Part shown: in pieces, positions 56,317-64,000 of the stretch | How positions within the stretch are numbered: the stretch's first letter is position 1 | Layout of the letters: each line of letters opens with the position of its first letter | NCBI RefSeq assembly: GCF_003075045.1 | Contig: NZ_QCZD01000001.1 | Location: 496,001-560,000, forward strand | Source: Maribacter litoralis | Lineage (GTDB): Bacteria; Bacteroidota; Bacteroidia; Flavobacteriales; Flavobacteriaceae | DNA: 64,000 nucleotides | Direction: 5' to 3' | Notes under the pieces: model-generated | Seen by the model: the letters and a program-made list of their open reading frames with translations, nothing else | Database searches by the model: none | What the model was told of the DNA's origin: nothing | Translations under genes and position numbers: made by a program

Positions 56317-58716
56317 ATGAAGGGATATTTACCGTTTATTCTTATCTCATTGTTTTGCTTCTCAATCTCATCATGGGGACAACAAAAACATACCTTAAGT
56401 GGTTCTATATCGGAATCAAGCAGTAATGAAACCCTAATAGGTGTTACTGTTGCCATACCAGAATTAAATACCGGGGTCACCACTAATGAGTACGGCTTTT
56501 ATTCGATTACACTTCCTGAGGGTACCTATACCGTACTCATCAGTTACTTGGGTTTTGAAAATATCATACAGAAAATTACGCTAACCGAAAATAAACGAAT
56601 AGATTTTTCACTTAATGAAGAAGCGGAACAATTAGAAGAAGTAGTGGTTACGGAAAATGTGGAAAAGATGGATATCAGAAAACCACAAATGAGTGTAAAT
56701 ACACTATCTGTGGGTACCATAAAAAAAATACCCGTAATTTTAGGTGAAGCTGACGTAATTAAATCAATACTACTACTTCCTGGTGTTACAAATGCGGGTG
56801 AAGGCGCATCGGGTTTTAATGTTCGGGGTGGTGCTGCCGATCAAAATCTTATTCTTTTAGATGAAGCTATCATCTTTAATTCATCACACTTATTCGGATT
56901 CTTTTCTGTTTTTAATCCCGATGCCATAAAAGATGTAAAACTCTATAAAGGTGGTATACCTGCACGTTATGGTGGTAGAGTGTCATCGGTATTAGATATA
57001 TTTCAAAAAGAAGGTAATAGCAAAGAGTTTAAAATGAACGGTGGTATTGGCGCCGTTGCCAGTAGGTTATTAATAGAGGGACCGATTAAAAAAGACAAGG
57101 CTGCCTTTTTAATTGGTGGCAGAGCTTCATATGCCCATCTTTTTTTACCTCTATTTGATGTAGACAACACCGCCTATTTCTACGACCTGAACACCAAGTT
57201 GAACTATAGATTAAACGAAAAAAACAACATATTCCTTTCTGGGTATTTTGGCCGTGATGTGTTTGGTATTAATGATAGTTTTGTAAACACCTATGGTAAT
57301 GCCGTCGGTAATTTTAGATGGAACCATCTTTTCTCCGATAAGTTATTCTCAAACTTATCTTTAATATATTCGGACTATTACTACGGATTAAAGCTTGATT
57401 TCGTTGGATTTAATTGGAATTCGGGAATTCAGAATTTTAATATTAAATACGATCTTAAACATTACGCCACAGACAAACTACAGGTCAACTACGGCATTAA
57501 CAACGTATATTACCAATTTAATCCCGGTAAAATAGAACCAAGTAATAGCGAATCGGGAATAATTGAAGACCAATTAACCGAAAAATATGCGAATGAGTTT
57601 GCCGCTTATGTTGATTTTGAACATAAATTAAGTGATAACTTAAGTGTAGGTTACGGTTTACGTTTTAGTCATTTTATGCGATTAGGTCAAGATGAATTGA
57701 ACGTATACACCAATAATAACCCGGTTTATTTTGATCCATTATTACTAATTTACCAAGAAGCAGAACCTATCGATGTCATTACTCCTGGCAGAGGCACTAC
57801 ACTCGCTCATTTTAGTAATTTTGAACCTAGAGCATCGTTTTCATACACATTAAATGAAACAAGTTCCATAAAAGCCAGCTATACGAGGTTAGCCCAGTAT
57901 TTACACCTCCTTTCAAACACCAGCTCCCCTACTCCTTTAGATGTATGGACGCCAAGTGGCCCATTTACAAAACCACAGCTTCTGGATCAATATGCCTTTG
58001 GTTACTTTAAAAATATTAATGACGGTGATTTTTCTTTTGAAACTGAAATTTTCTATAAAGATGTTCAAAATAGAATAGATTATATAGACGGTGCCAATCT
58101 AATTGCCAATGATGCCATTGAGCAAGTAATTTTAAATGGCGAAGCGCGTGCCTACGGTCTGGAAATTCTATTACGAAAAAACGAAGGTAAGCTTCAAGGT
58201 TGGCTAGCATACACCTTATCTAAATCTGAACAACGTACCCCAGGTAGAACTTCAATTATCGATAATGGCCGTAGTAATATTGAAACCGGAATTAATTTTG
58301 GAAATTGGTACAACACTCCTTATGATAAAACCCACGACATTTCAATGTTTTTAAGCTATGATTTAAATGATAAATGGAGTTTTAGTGGAAATTTCACCTA
58401 TCAAACAGGGCAACCTACCAATTACCCAATTGGTCAATTTGAATTTCAAGACTTAACGGTGCCCTACTATGGGTTAAGAAACACACAGCGGTTACCTGCA
58501 TATAACCGCTTGGACCTCTCAGCAACATTAAACCCTCAGAAGAACAGAAACAGAAAGCTAAAGGGAGAATGGGTCTTTAGCCTTTATAATGTCTATAACA
58601 GACGAAATGCGGCTTCTATTAGTTTTAGACAAAATGATGATACAGGAGTAAATGAAGCGGTAAGGACTTCCATTTTTGGCATAGTACCCGCCGTTACTTA
58701 TAATTTTAAACTATAA
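56317..58716 (+). CDS. TonB-dependent outer-membrane receptor with carboxypeptidase-like N-terminal domain
   Basis: 799 residues from ATG 56317 (a TTG at 56314 is in frame). A signal peptide (PFILISLFCFSISSWG) is followed by a CarboxypepD_reg-like domain (HTLSGSISESSSNETLIGVTVAI...GFYSITLPEGTYTVLISYLGFE). The plug domain (GASGFNVRGGAADQNLILLDEAIIF) and a long 22-stranded-type beta barrel end in aromatic-rich C-terminal strands (TYNFKL). It imports an unknown substrate using TonB energy. It lies three bases before the DUF4249 lipoprotein gene, so a receptor/lipoprotein pair is likely. It is not SusC-like in the strict sense and no SusD gene is present. Confidence 0.93.
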   Translation: MKGYLPFILISLFCFSISSWGQQKHTLSGSISESSSNETLIGVTVAIPELNTGVTTNEYGFYSITLPEGTYTVLISYLGFENIIQKITLTENKRIDFSLNEEAEQLEEVVVTENVEKMDIRKPQMSVNTLSVGTIKKIPVILGEADVIKSILLLPGVTNAGEGASGFNVRGGAADQNLILLDEAIIFNSSHLFGFFSVFNPDAIKDVKLYKGGIPARYGGRVSSVLDIFQKEGNSKEFKMNGGIGAVASRLLIEGPIKKDKAAFLIGGRASYAHLFLPLFDVDNTAYFYDLNTKLNYRLNEKNNIFLSGYFGRDVFGINDSFVNTYGNAVGNFRWNHLFSDKLFSNLSLIYSDYYYGLKLDFVGFNWNSGIQNFNIKYDLKHYATDKLQVNYGINNVYYQFNPGKIEPSNSESGIIEDQLTEKYANEFAAYVDFEHKLSDNLSVGYGLRFSHFMRLGQDELNVYTNNNPVYFDPLLLIYQEAEPIDVITPGRGTTLAHFSNFEPRASFSYTLNETSSIKASYTRLAQYLHLLSNTSSPTPLDVWTPSGPFTKPQLLDQYAFGYFKNINDGDFSFETEIFYKDVQNRIDYIDGANLIANDAIEQVILNGEARAYGLEILLRKNEGKLQGWLAYTLSKSEQRTPGRTSIIDNGRSNIETGINFGNWYNTPYDKTHDISMFLSYDLNDKWSFSGNFTYQTGQPTNYPIGQFEFQDLTVPYYGLRNTQRLPAYNRLDLSATLNPQKNRNRKLKGEWVFSLYNVYNRRNAASISFRQNDDTGVNEAVRTSIFGIVPAVTYNFKL

Positions 58717-58719
58717 GCA

Positions 58720-59640
58720 ATGAAACGCTATATATTAATTACATTAAGCATAGTTCTTTTCATTTCATGTGAAGATGTTATCGACGTAGAACTACCCGAA
58801 AACGACACAAGACTGATTGTCAATGGTGTAATACGCGTTGACGAATCTCAAGAATTTCTACCTATTGAAATTGTAGTTTCGGAAAGCAGCTCTTTTTTCG
58901 ATGAGAATACCACTGCCACGATAGAAAGTGCCATTATTTATTATGGAACACCAAGCCCTGATGCCCCAGAAATACTAGAAGGTGGCGGAGTATCGAATTT
59001 AGCAGAATTGGAACCTGGCAGCGGTAAATGGGTTCCAGACCCTAACTTTGATGCAGATCAAAGAATTAGAGTAAGCAGTATTGATGAAGGTGACGTATTT
59101 CAATTGATTATACAGACTAGGGAAGAACAGTATTTTGCCACAACCACTTATGTGAAATCTGTACCTATAGATTCTTTAGAGCAAGGCGATGAAACGCTTT
59201 TTTCAGGCGATGAAACAGAAGTTATAGTATCATTTACCGACCGGGCCGATAGCGATGATTTTTATGTGTTGGACTTAGATTTCGGAGAGTTTTTGGTAAC
59301 AGAAGATGAGTTTTATCAAGGACAAACCTTTATATTCTCGTACTTTTACGACAATGATTTAGCCATAAATACAAGTTCTGTAGTTAACATAAGTTTACTA
59401 GGTGCCGACGAACAGTTCTACAATTACATGAATCAGATTATTGTACAGTCGGGTGGCGACCAAGGTCCATTTCAAACACCTGCTGCAACTGTTCGCGGAA
59501 ACATCATAAATATAACCGGTATAGATAACGACGAAATTGTCGACAATGTTGAGCGTTCAGATAATTTCGCCCTAGGTTATTTTGCCATTGTAGAAGAATA
59601 TACTGATAGCATTACAATTACGAACAATGAGGAGAACTGA
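58720..59640 (+). CDS. DUF4249-family lipoprotein
   Basis: 306 residues with a lipoprotein signal (ILITLSIVLFISC) followed by the family opening EDVIDVELPENDTRLIVNGVI. The rest is beta-rich, with Ig-like character. DUF4249 genes regularly sit after TonB receptors of this type in Bacteroidota, as here. A substrate-binding or surface partner role, like SusD's, is inferred rather than shown. Its last 14 bases overlap the DUF6095 gene. Confidence 0.9.
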   Translation: MKRYILITLSIVLFISCEDVIDVELPENDTRLIVNGVIRVDESQEFLPIEIVVSESSSFFDENTTATIESAIIYYGTPSPDAPEILEGGGVSNLAELEPGSGKWVPDPNFDADQRIRVSSIDEGDVFQLIIQTREEQYFATTTYVKSVPIDSLEQGDETLFSGDETEVIVSFTDRADSDDFYVLDLDFGEFLVTEDEFYQGQTFIFSYFYDNDLAINTSSVVNISLLGADEQFYNYMNQIIVQSGGDQGPFQTPAATVRGNIINITGIDNDEIVDNVERSDNFALGYFAIVEEYTDSITITNNEEN

Positions 59641-59860
59641 TAAAGATTTACTTGTAAAAGGATTAAAAAGACTGGCATTAACCGTTGTACTGATGTTTAC
59701 CGCTCCAATTATACTTTGGCAAGCGTTTAAAAACGAAGATCACCCCATGTATTGGCCGGTTTGTATTTTAGGTCTGATTCTAGCAGCCTATGCCGTATAT
59801 ATGGGATTTAGAGGTATTATGACAATTATGAATGCATTATTTGGTGTAAAATCTAAGTAG
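59627..59860 (+). CDS. DUF6095-type small membrane protein
   Basis: 77 residues with two transmembrane helices (RLALTVVLMFTAPIILWQAF and WPVCILGLILAAYAVYMGF), probably in the inner membrane with a short loop. The start is ATG 59627, 14 bases inside the preceding gene, which suggests coupling by overlap. The function is unknown, and the family appears limited to flavobacteria. Confidence 0.8.
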   Translation: MRRTDKDLLVKGLKRLALTVVLMFTAPIILWQAFKNEDHPMYWPVCILGLILAAYAVYMGFRGIMTIMNALFGVKSK

Positions 59861-59862
59861 AC

Positions 59863-60555
59863 TTAGTCTTTTGGCACTTTGGTAGTTTTCTTCCATTTAT
59901 TATACAACTTATCATAATCATAGTCTAAAACGGTTTCTTGGCGTTCTAACTTTCCTTTAGAGAATGCACGTTGCAGAATATCTTCTATCAAGTAATCTTC
60001 TTCTACCAAATCTGGATGAAACTCTTCCTTGATACTTATATTAAATAATTTAGCTGTTGTATTATACCAAAATGCTCGCCATCCGTTTCTTAAGTCCTTG
60101 ACCAAATCAAAGGCAGTTGTACCGGTTTGCCTGTATATAAGTTTAACCAAAATTTGCCCCTCTGTTCTGGTCAATTTTTTCAACTCCTCAGAAAACTCCT
60201 CTTCAATAAATTTCTGTACTTTTTTGGTATACTTTTTACGTTTGCGCTTGTTCTTCATATTTGCCAAACTATCGTTTAGCTCTACTAACCGTTCCGCTGC
60301 CATTTTTGCATACGGATATACCTTTTGGGTTTTTCTACGTAAAATATAATACCTCAATTTTTCATCATAAGACGAAAACTTTAATTTACCGAATACATAG
60401 GCTTCCTCTAACGCTATAGAGCTTTGCAGCAATGAATCACCCGAAACAATAATCATTTTTTCCGCAACAGAATCAAGTTTTTGTTCTTCAACCTGAGCTG
60501 AACAAATGAAAACACCGAAGACCAGTAAATAAAGTAGTAAAAAGTTATATTTCAT
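59863..60555 (-). CDS. DUF4294-family exported protein
   Basis: About 230 residues with an N-terminal signal peptide (NFLLLYLLVFGVFICSA) and a basic helical middle: YPYAKMAAERLVELNDSLANMKNKRKRKKYTKKVQKFIEEEFSEELKKLTRTEGQILVKLIYRQTG. The last part contains NGWRAFWYNTTAKLFNISIKEEF. DUF4294 proteins are Bacteroidota-specific with no known activity. ATG 60555 fits the signal peptide better than 60561, and an exact -7 element lies 28 bases upstream. It converges on the DUF6095 gene. Confidence 0.85.
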   Translation of the reverse strand: MKYNFLLLYLLVFGVFICSAQVEEQKLDSVAEKMIIVSGDSLLQSSIALEEAYVFGKLKFSSYDEKLRYYILRRKTQKVYPYAKMAAERLVELNDSLANMKNKRKRKKYTKKVQKFIEEEFSEELKKLTRTEGQILVKLIYRQTGTTAFDLVKDLRNGWRAFWYNTTAKLFNISIKEEFHPDLVEEDYLIEDILQRAFSKGKLERQETVLDYDYDKLYNKWKKTTKVPKD

Positions 60556-60582
60556 TACCATAGGCTTAACAAAAGTCCTGCC

Positions 60583-60590
60583 AAAATTAA
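60583..60590 (-). promoter_or_regulatory. DUF4294-gene -7 promoter element
   Basis: Minus-strand TAATTTTG, an exact TAnnTTTG match. Confidence 0.45.
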
Positions 60591-60633
60591 CGAATATTAA
60601 AGAAGGTTATTATTAATACAACGCTAATATTCT

Positions 60634-60641
60634 TAAGTTTG
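60634..60641 (+). promoter_or_regulatory. M42-peptidase -7 promoter element
   Basis: TAAGTTTG, an exact match, 18 bases before ATG 60660. An in-frame TTG at 60639 lies inside this element, so ATG 60660 is the real start. Confidence 0.5.
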
Positions 60642-60659
60642 TATCTTAAATTAACATTG

Positions 60660-61748
60660 ATGGCTGAGAAAAAAATAATTACCAAAAAGTCTGAAGACTT
60701 TTTTGAAAAATACTTGAACAATGCCGCTCCTACAGGATATGAGTGGGAAGGGCAAAAGATATGGATGGACTACCTAAAACCTTACGTAGATACCTTCATC
60801 ACAGATACTTACGGTACTGCTGTCGGAGTTATAAATCCTGATGCAAAATATAAAGTTGTAATTGAAGGACATTCTGATGAAATCTCTTGGTACGTTAATT
60901 ATATTACGGACAACGGACTTATCCATGTTATAAGAAATGGAGGAAGCGACCACTTAATTGCTCCTTCTAAATGGGTAAATATCCATACAAAAAATGGCAT
61001 AGTTAAAGGTATTTTTGGCTGGCCAGCTATTCATACACGAAAAGGAGATAAAGAAGAAACTCCAAAAATTGAGAATATTACCGTTGATGTTGGTGCCACA
61101 ACCAAAGAGGAAGTTGAAAAACTTGGAGTACATGTAGGTTGTGTAATAACCTACCCAGACGAATTTCAAATTCTCAACAAAGACAAATACGTTTGTAGAG
61201 CTATTGACAACAGAGCTGGTGGTTTTATGATTGCCGAAGTTGCACGTCTACTACATGAGAATAAAGTAGAATTACCTTTTGGACTTTATATAACCAACTC
61301 TGTACAAGAAGAGATTGGATTACGCGGTGCGGAAATGATTACACAAACTATAAAGCCAAACGTTGCTATAGTTACAGATGTTTGTCATGATACGACAACC
61401 CCAATGATTAAGAAAGAGGTACAAGGGCACACTGAAATTGGCGCAGGACCTGTAATCTCCTATGCCCCAGCGGTACAGAATAAATTACGTGAACGTATTA
61501 TTGAAACTGCAGAAAAGAAAAATATTCCATTTCAACGAATGGCTGCATCTAGATCTACGGGTACAGATACAGATGCTTTTGCTTACAGTAATGGCGGTGT
61601 TGCCTCTGCTTTGATTTCTTTACCGTTACGTTACATGCATACTACGGTAGAAACGGTTCATAAAGACGATGTTGAAAATGTAATTCGTTTGATCTACGAA
61701 ACCTTGCTTACAATAAAAGAAGGCGAAACGTTTAATTATTTCGAATAA
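60660..61748 (+). CDS. M42-family aminopeptidase (glutamyl/TET-type)
   Basis: A cytoplasmic metallo-aminopeptidase of about 362 residues. Metal-site blocks are EGHSDEISWYV, CRAIDNRAGG, QEEIGLRGAEM, TDVCHDTT and the C-terminal LRYMHTTVE (His ligand). Such enzymes often form large tetrahedral shells that finish peptide breakdown. The start is taken as ATG 60660, which places MAEKK first and lies just past the -7 element. A strong terminator follows. Confidence 0.95.
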   Translation: MAEKKIITKKSEDFFEKYLNNAAPTGYEWEGQKIWMDYLKPYVDTFITDTYGTAVGVINPDAKYKVVIEGHSDEISWYVNYITDNGLIHVIRNGGSDHLIAPSKWVNIHTKNGIVKGIFGWPAIHTRKGDKEETPKIENITVDVGATTKEEVEKLGVHVGCVITYPDEFQILNKDKYVCRAIDNRAGGFMIAEVARLLHENKVELPFGLYITNSVQEEIGLRGAEMITQTIKPNVAIVTDVCHDTTTPMIKKEVQGHTEIGAGPVISYAPAVQNKLRERIIETAEKKNIPFQRMAASRSTGTDTDAFAYSNGGVASALISLPLRYMHTTVETVHKDDVENVIRLIYETLLTIKEGETFNYFE

Positions 61749-61758
61749 GCTGATATTA

Positions 61759-61789
61759 TCCCTCCAAATACATGGAGGGATTTTTTTTA
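61759..61789 (+). terminator. Terminator after the M42 peptidase gene
   Basis: Perfect 8-bp stem TCCCTCCA/TGGAGGGA with a 6-base loop followed by T8. The NUDIX gene starts only four bases after it. Confidence 0.85.
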
Positions 61790-61793
61790 TTCT

Positions 61794-62342
61794 ATGGATG
61801 AACTAATTGATATTTTAGATGCTGATGGCAATCTTACCAACAGAACTGCCATGAAAAGTGAAGCACATAAAAATGGATGGTATCACCAGACAGTACATGT
61901 ATGGTTCTACACCTTGGATGGTAAAATACTACTTCAGCAGCGTTCCAAAAATAAAGATGTATTCCCCTTACAATGGGATGTCTCCGTTGCAGGGCATATT
62001 GGGGCAGGTGAAAATATAAAGATTTCTGCAGTACGGGAAATCGAAGAGGAAATAGGACTTTTTATTCAACCGGAAGCATTACAGAAAATAGGAATTTATA
62101 AATCTGAACACAAACATTCAGATACTCTTATAGATTGCGAATACCATCATACTTTTATTGCTGAATTAATAATTCCTCTTCACGCTCTTCAAAAACAAGA
62201 AAGTGAAGTAGAATCCTTAAAATTAATTTCCATTGATCAGTTCAAAAATGAGGTTACAGAGGTTTTGAAATACAATTACGTACCTCATGAAACAGCTTAT
62301 TACAATACCATATGCACAGAAATCATGAAAAGACTACATTAA
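61794..62342 (+). CDS. NUDIX hydrolase (IPP-isomerase-like group)
   Basis: 182 residues. The NUDIX box is complete: G67-x5-E73-x7-REIEEEIGL ending at L89. The opening (ELIDILDADGNLTNRTAMKSEAHKNGWYHQTVHVWFYT) with LLQQRSKNKDVFPLQWDVS is shared with isopentenyl-diphosphate isomerase-like and nucleoside-diphosphate hydrolases. The activity is undetermined. The start is four bases after the peptidase terminator, so expression may rely on read-through or an unseen promoter. Confidence 0.9.
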   Translation: MDELIDILDADGNLTNRTAMKSEAHKNGWYHQTVHVWFYTLDGKILLQQRSKNKDVFPLQWDVSVAGHIGAGENIKISAVREIEEEIGLFIQPEALQKIGIYKSEHKHSDTLIDCEYHHTFIAELIIPLHALQKQESEVESLKLISIDQFKNEVTEVLKYNYVPHETAYYNTICTEIMKRLH

Positions 62343-62355
62343 TAGTACATAATGT

Positions 62356-63126
62356 TTACATATTATAAACCCCTCCATTAATATCAAGAGTAGCTCCAGT
62401 AATAAAGCCATCATATTCAGAGGCTAAATATAATACAGCTCTGGCAACATCATCTGCATTACCGGCTCTTTGAATAGGAATACCTTTTGTAGTTTCTGCT
62501 GCAGATTCTTTAGTGGTATGTGTATTGTGAAATGAGGTACCTAAGATAAGTCCTGGTGCAACTGCATTAACTCTTGTTCCCTGTGGTCCTAATTCTGATG
62601 CAAGTGCCCTTGTATAGGTTAAAATAGCTCCTTTACTGGTAGAATACACCAATGATCCAGGGTGACCTCCTTTACGCCCAGCTAAAGATGCCAAGTTGAC
62701 AATGCTACTATTTTCATTCTTTGCCAAATATGGTGCTGCTGCTCGTGTAACGAACATCATTGAAGTCATGTTAATATCCATCACCTTGTGCCAAAATTCT
62801 GTTTCCATTTCGCTTAGTAACTTTCTAGCCACTAAAGACCCGGCATTATTTATAAGAATATTTAGACCGCCTAAAGCTTCAACCGTTTTTTCAACTAAGG
62901 TATTTGCATCTTCTTCCATGGTCAAATCCCCAGATATTGCAATTGCTTTTAAACCCTTATCGGTCGCGTACTTTACCAATTCATTTGCAGTATCTGCACT
63001 AGAAAAATAATGAATAGCAACATTGGCACCGCTATCAATAAAATGTTTGGTAATTGCTTCTCCAATTCCTTGAGCACCGGCTGTTATGAGTATATTTTTT
63101 CCAGATAATTTGTTACTGTTCATCAT
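62356..63126 (-). CDS. SDR-family oxidoreductase (3-oxoacyl-ACP reductase type)
   Basis: 256 residues of the classical short-chain dehydrogenase fold. The cofactor motif is ILITAGAQGIGEAITKHFI (TGxxxGIG type, with the first Thr-Gly replaced by TAGAQGIG). NNAG, the Ser of NLASLAGRKGG, and catalytic YxxxK (YSTSKGAILTYTRALASEL) are present. The substrate cannot be assigned. The upstream region has a short ATTGTACAAT palindrome but no clear -7 element. Two ATG codons at the start are equally good. Confidence 0.92.
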   Translation of the reverse strand: MMNSNKLSGKNILITAGAQGIGEAITKHFIDSGANVAIHYFSSADTANELVKYATDKGLKAIAISGDLTMEEDANTLVEKTVEALGGLNILINNAGSLVARKLLSEMETEFWHKVMDINMTSMMFVTRAAAPYLAKNENSSIVNLASLAGRKGGHPGSLVYSTSKGAILTYTRALASELGPQGTRVNAVAPGLILGTSFHNTHTTKESAAETTKGIPIQRAGNADDVARAVLYLASEYDGFITGATLDINGGVYNM

Positions 63127-63263
63127 GATATTGTAATTATAAAACTTGATTTAATTTTGATTTAAGCCTATATCAATTGTACAATATAAAATTGCACAAC
63201 CAGATTGGTTAACCAAATATAATCAAAAATGACTCAGTAAAATTTTATCTGATTTTAAAGTAG
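63127..63263. other. Intergenic region between the SDR gene and hisS
   Basis: AT-rich with ATTGTACAAT (perfect 10-base palindrome) near 63176-63185. No ORF, RNA or clear terminator for hisS is visible. Confidence 0.4.
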
Positions 63264-64000
63264 TTAGCTCAAGTAATTTACAAAGTCTAGAACTTTGTTT
63301 AAACTATACTTTTCTTGTGTCCCTTCTTTCATGTTTTTTACAACGAATGAATTCTCATCCAACTCTTGTTCCCCAATTAAAACCACATACGGTACATTAC
63401 GATTATTAGCATATTTCATTTGCTTTTGCATCTTGGCACTAGAAGGGTAGATATCGGCTTTAACACCCGATTTTCGCAATTGACTTACCAGTTTCAAAGC
63501 AGCCATAGCCTCCTTATCACCAAAATTAACGCATAATACTTGTAAAGATTGGTCAATTGCCTCTGGGAAGAGCCCTAAATCTTCTAAAACCAAATAAATA
63601 CGATCTAGACCAAATGATATACCTACTCCGCTTACGTTCTTTAATCCAAAAATACCGGTTAGGTCATCATAGCGACCGCCACCACCTATAGATCCCATTT
63701 TCACACCTTCTGGCGCTGCAACCTCAAAAATAGCTCCTGTGTAATAATTAAGCCCGCGTGCAAGAGTAACATCTATAGATAAATTAGCGGATTGCAAGCC
63801 TAAAACAGCTATCGTTTCTAAAATAAAACGAAGTTCTTCCAAACCTTTTCTACCTTCTTCAGAATTTTTCAATAAGGCATCTAAACGCTGTAATTGCTCT
63901 TCATTGCTACCTTGAGGTAAAAACAAAGGAGATGCTTTTTCTATTGCTTCCTCAGAAATCCCTTTTGCAAGCATTTCTTTTTTAACGCCGTCCTCCCCTA
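63264..64000 (-). CDS. hisS: Histidyl-tRNA synthetase, C-terminal part (cut by window edge)
   Basis: Partial: the frame continues to the end of the window without a stop (GEDGVKKEMLAKGIS precedes the internal Met at 63974). The visible ~245 residues hold the HisA motif LARGLNYYTGAIFEV, the motif-3 region (GGGGRYDDLTGIFG and SGVGISFGLDRIYLVL), and the C-terminal anticodon domain (QVLCVNFGDKEAMAALKLVSQLRKSGVKADIYP, ending in NKVLDFVNYL). It charges tRNA-His. The rest of the gene lies beyond the window. Confidence 0.93.
   Translation of the reverse strand, partial: GEDGVKKEMLAKGISEEAIEKASPLFLPQGSNEEQLQRLDALLKNSEEGRKGLEELRFILETIAVLGLQSANLSIDVTLARGLNYYTGAIFEVAAPEGVKMGSIGGGGRYDDLTGIFGLKNVSGVGISFGLDRIYLVLEDLGLFPEAIDQSLQVLCVNFGDKEAMAALKLVSQLRKSGVKADIYPSSAKMQKQMKYANNRNVPYVVLIGEQELDENSFVVKNMKEGTQEKYSLNKVLDFVNYLS

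Overview
The window is chromosomal DNA from a member of the Bacteroidota, almost certainly a marine-type flavobacterium (family Flavobacteriaceae). The evidence is the low G+C content and the many clade-typical genes: a PorP/SprF-family protein, the bamD-rpoZ-coaBC-DUF4835 cluster, a TonB-dependent receptor beside a DUF4249 lipoprotein, a long glyceraldehyde-3-phosphate dehydrogenase, DUF6913, DUF4294 and DUF6095. Promoters also carry the Bacteroidota -7 element TAnnTTTG, and Shine-Dalgarno sequences are largely absent. The genus cannot be fixed from this window. About 69 protein genes are recognised. No rRNA, tRNA, CRISPR array, insertion sequence or prophage was seen, so this is mostly core chromosome with a few accessory genes.

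Layout. 0-9.6 kb: clpB, a TetR regulator, a PorP/SprF-SPOR protein, a histidine-phosphatase lipoprotein, smpB, pcm, and a run of dehydrogenase and PLP-protein genes. 9.6-13.2 kb: a DnaQ exonuclease/GIY-YIG/Fe-S fusion, a potassium-channel-like protein, miaA and gluconokinase, tightly packed and closed by a shared terminator. 13.2-25.7 kb, minus strand: an OmpR/histidine-kinase pair, coaE, a YbbR protein, a glycosyltransferase, fabI, recN, and then the bamD-rpoZ-coaBC-DUF4835 operon followed by dapA. 25.7-32.7 kb is the most accessory-like part: a 5'-nucleotidase split into two exported proteins in inverted domain order, an acetyltransferase, a small ORF with its own terminator, a class D beta-lactamase, a fumarylacetoacetase-type hydrolase, an AraC regulator, an MFS transporter broken by an in-frame stop, and a short lipoprotein.

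32.7-41.8 kb: a Na+/H+ antiporter with a small coupled gene, ligA, a LOG-family hydrolase, prmC, ribD and neighbours. 42-44.7 kb: dnaA with a structured upstream region, a low-molecular-weight phosphatase and an RsmI-like methylase. 44.7-51.7 kb: cell-wall genes (a lysozyme-like protein and mltG), dapF, a Do-type periplasmic protease, long GAPDH and a membrane coiled-coil protein. 51.7-56.2 kb: an acetyltransferase, trmD, rplS with a near-consensus promoter and a structured leader, an unexplained 640-base gap holding a possible 41-codon gene, and a monomeric isocitrate dehydrogenase. 56.3-64 kb: TonB receptor/DUF4249/DUF6095, DUF4294, an M42 peptidase, a NUDIX hydrolase, an SDR dehydrogenase and the 3' part of hisS cut by the window edge.

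The genes serve mainly housekeeping: proteostasis (clpB, smpB, Do protease), lysine and peptidoglycan supply (dapA, dapF, mltG), CoA synthesis (coaBC, coaE), translation and tRNA modification (miaA, trmD, rplS, prmC, hisS), DNA replication and repair (dnaA, ligA, recN, the exonuclease fusion) and envelope assembly (bamD, DUF4835, PorP/SprF). No clearly new multi-gene defence or biosynthetic system was found. The best leads are the nonsense codon and palindrome at the MFS locus, the DnaQ/GIY-YIG/Fe-S fusion, the permuted split nucleotidase, the altered CoaC active-site motifs, two small ORFs with their own terminators, and the L19 leader.
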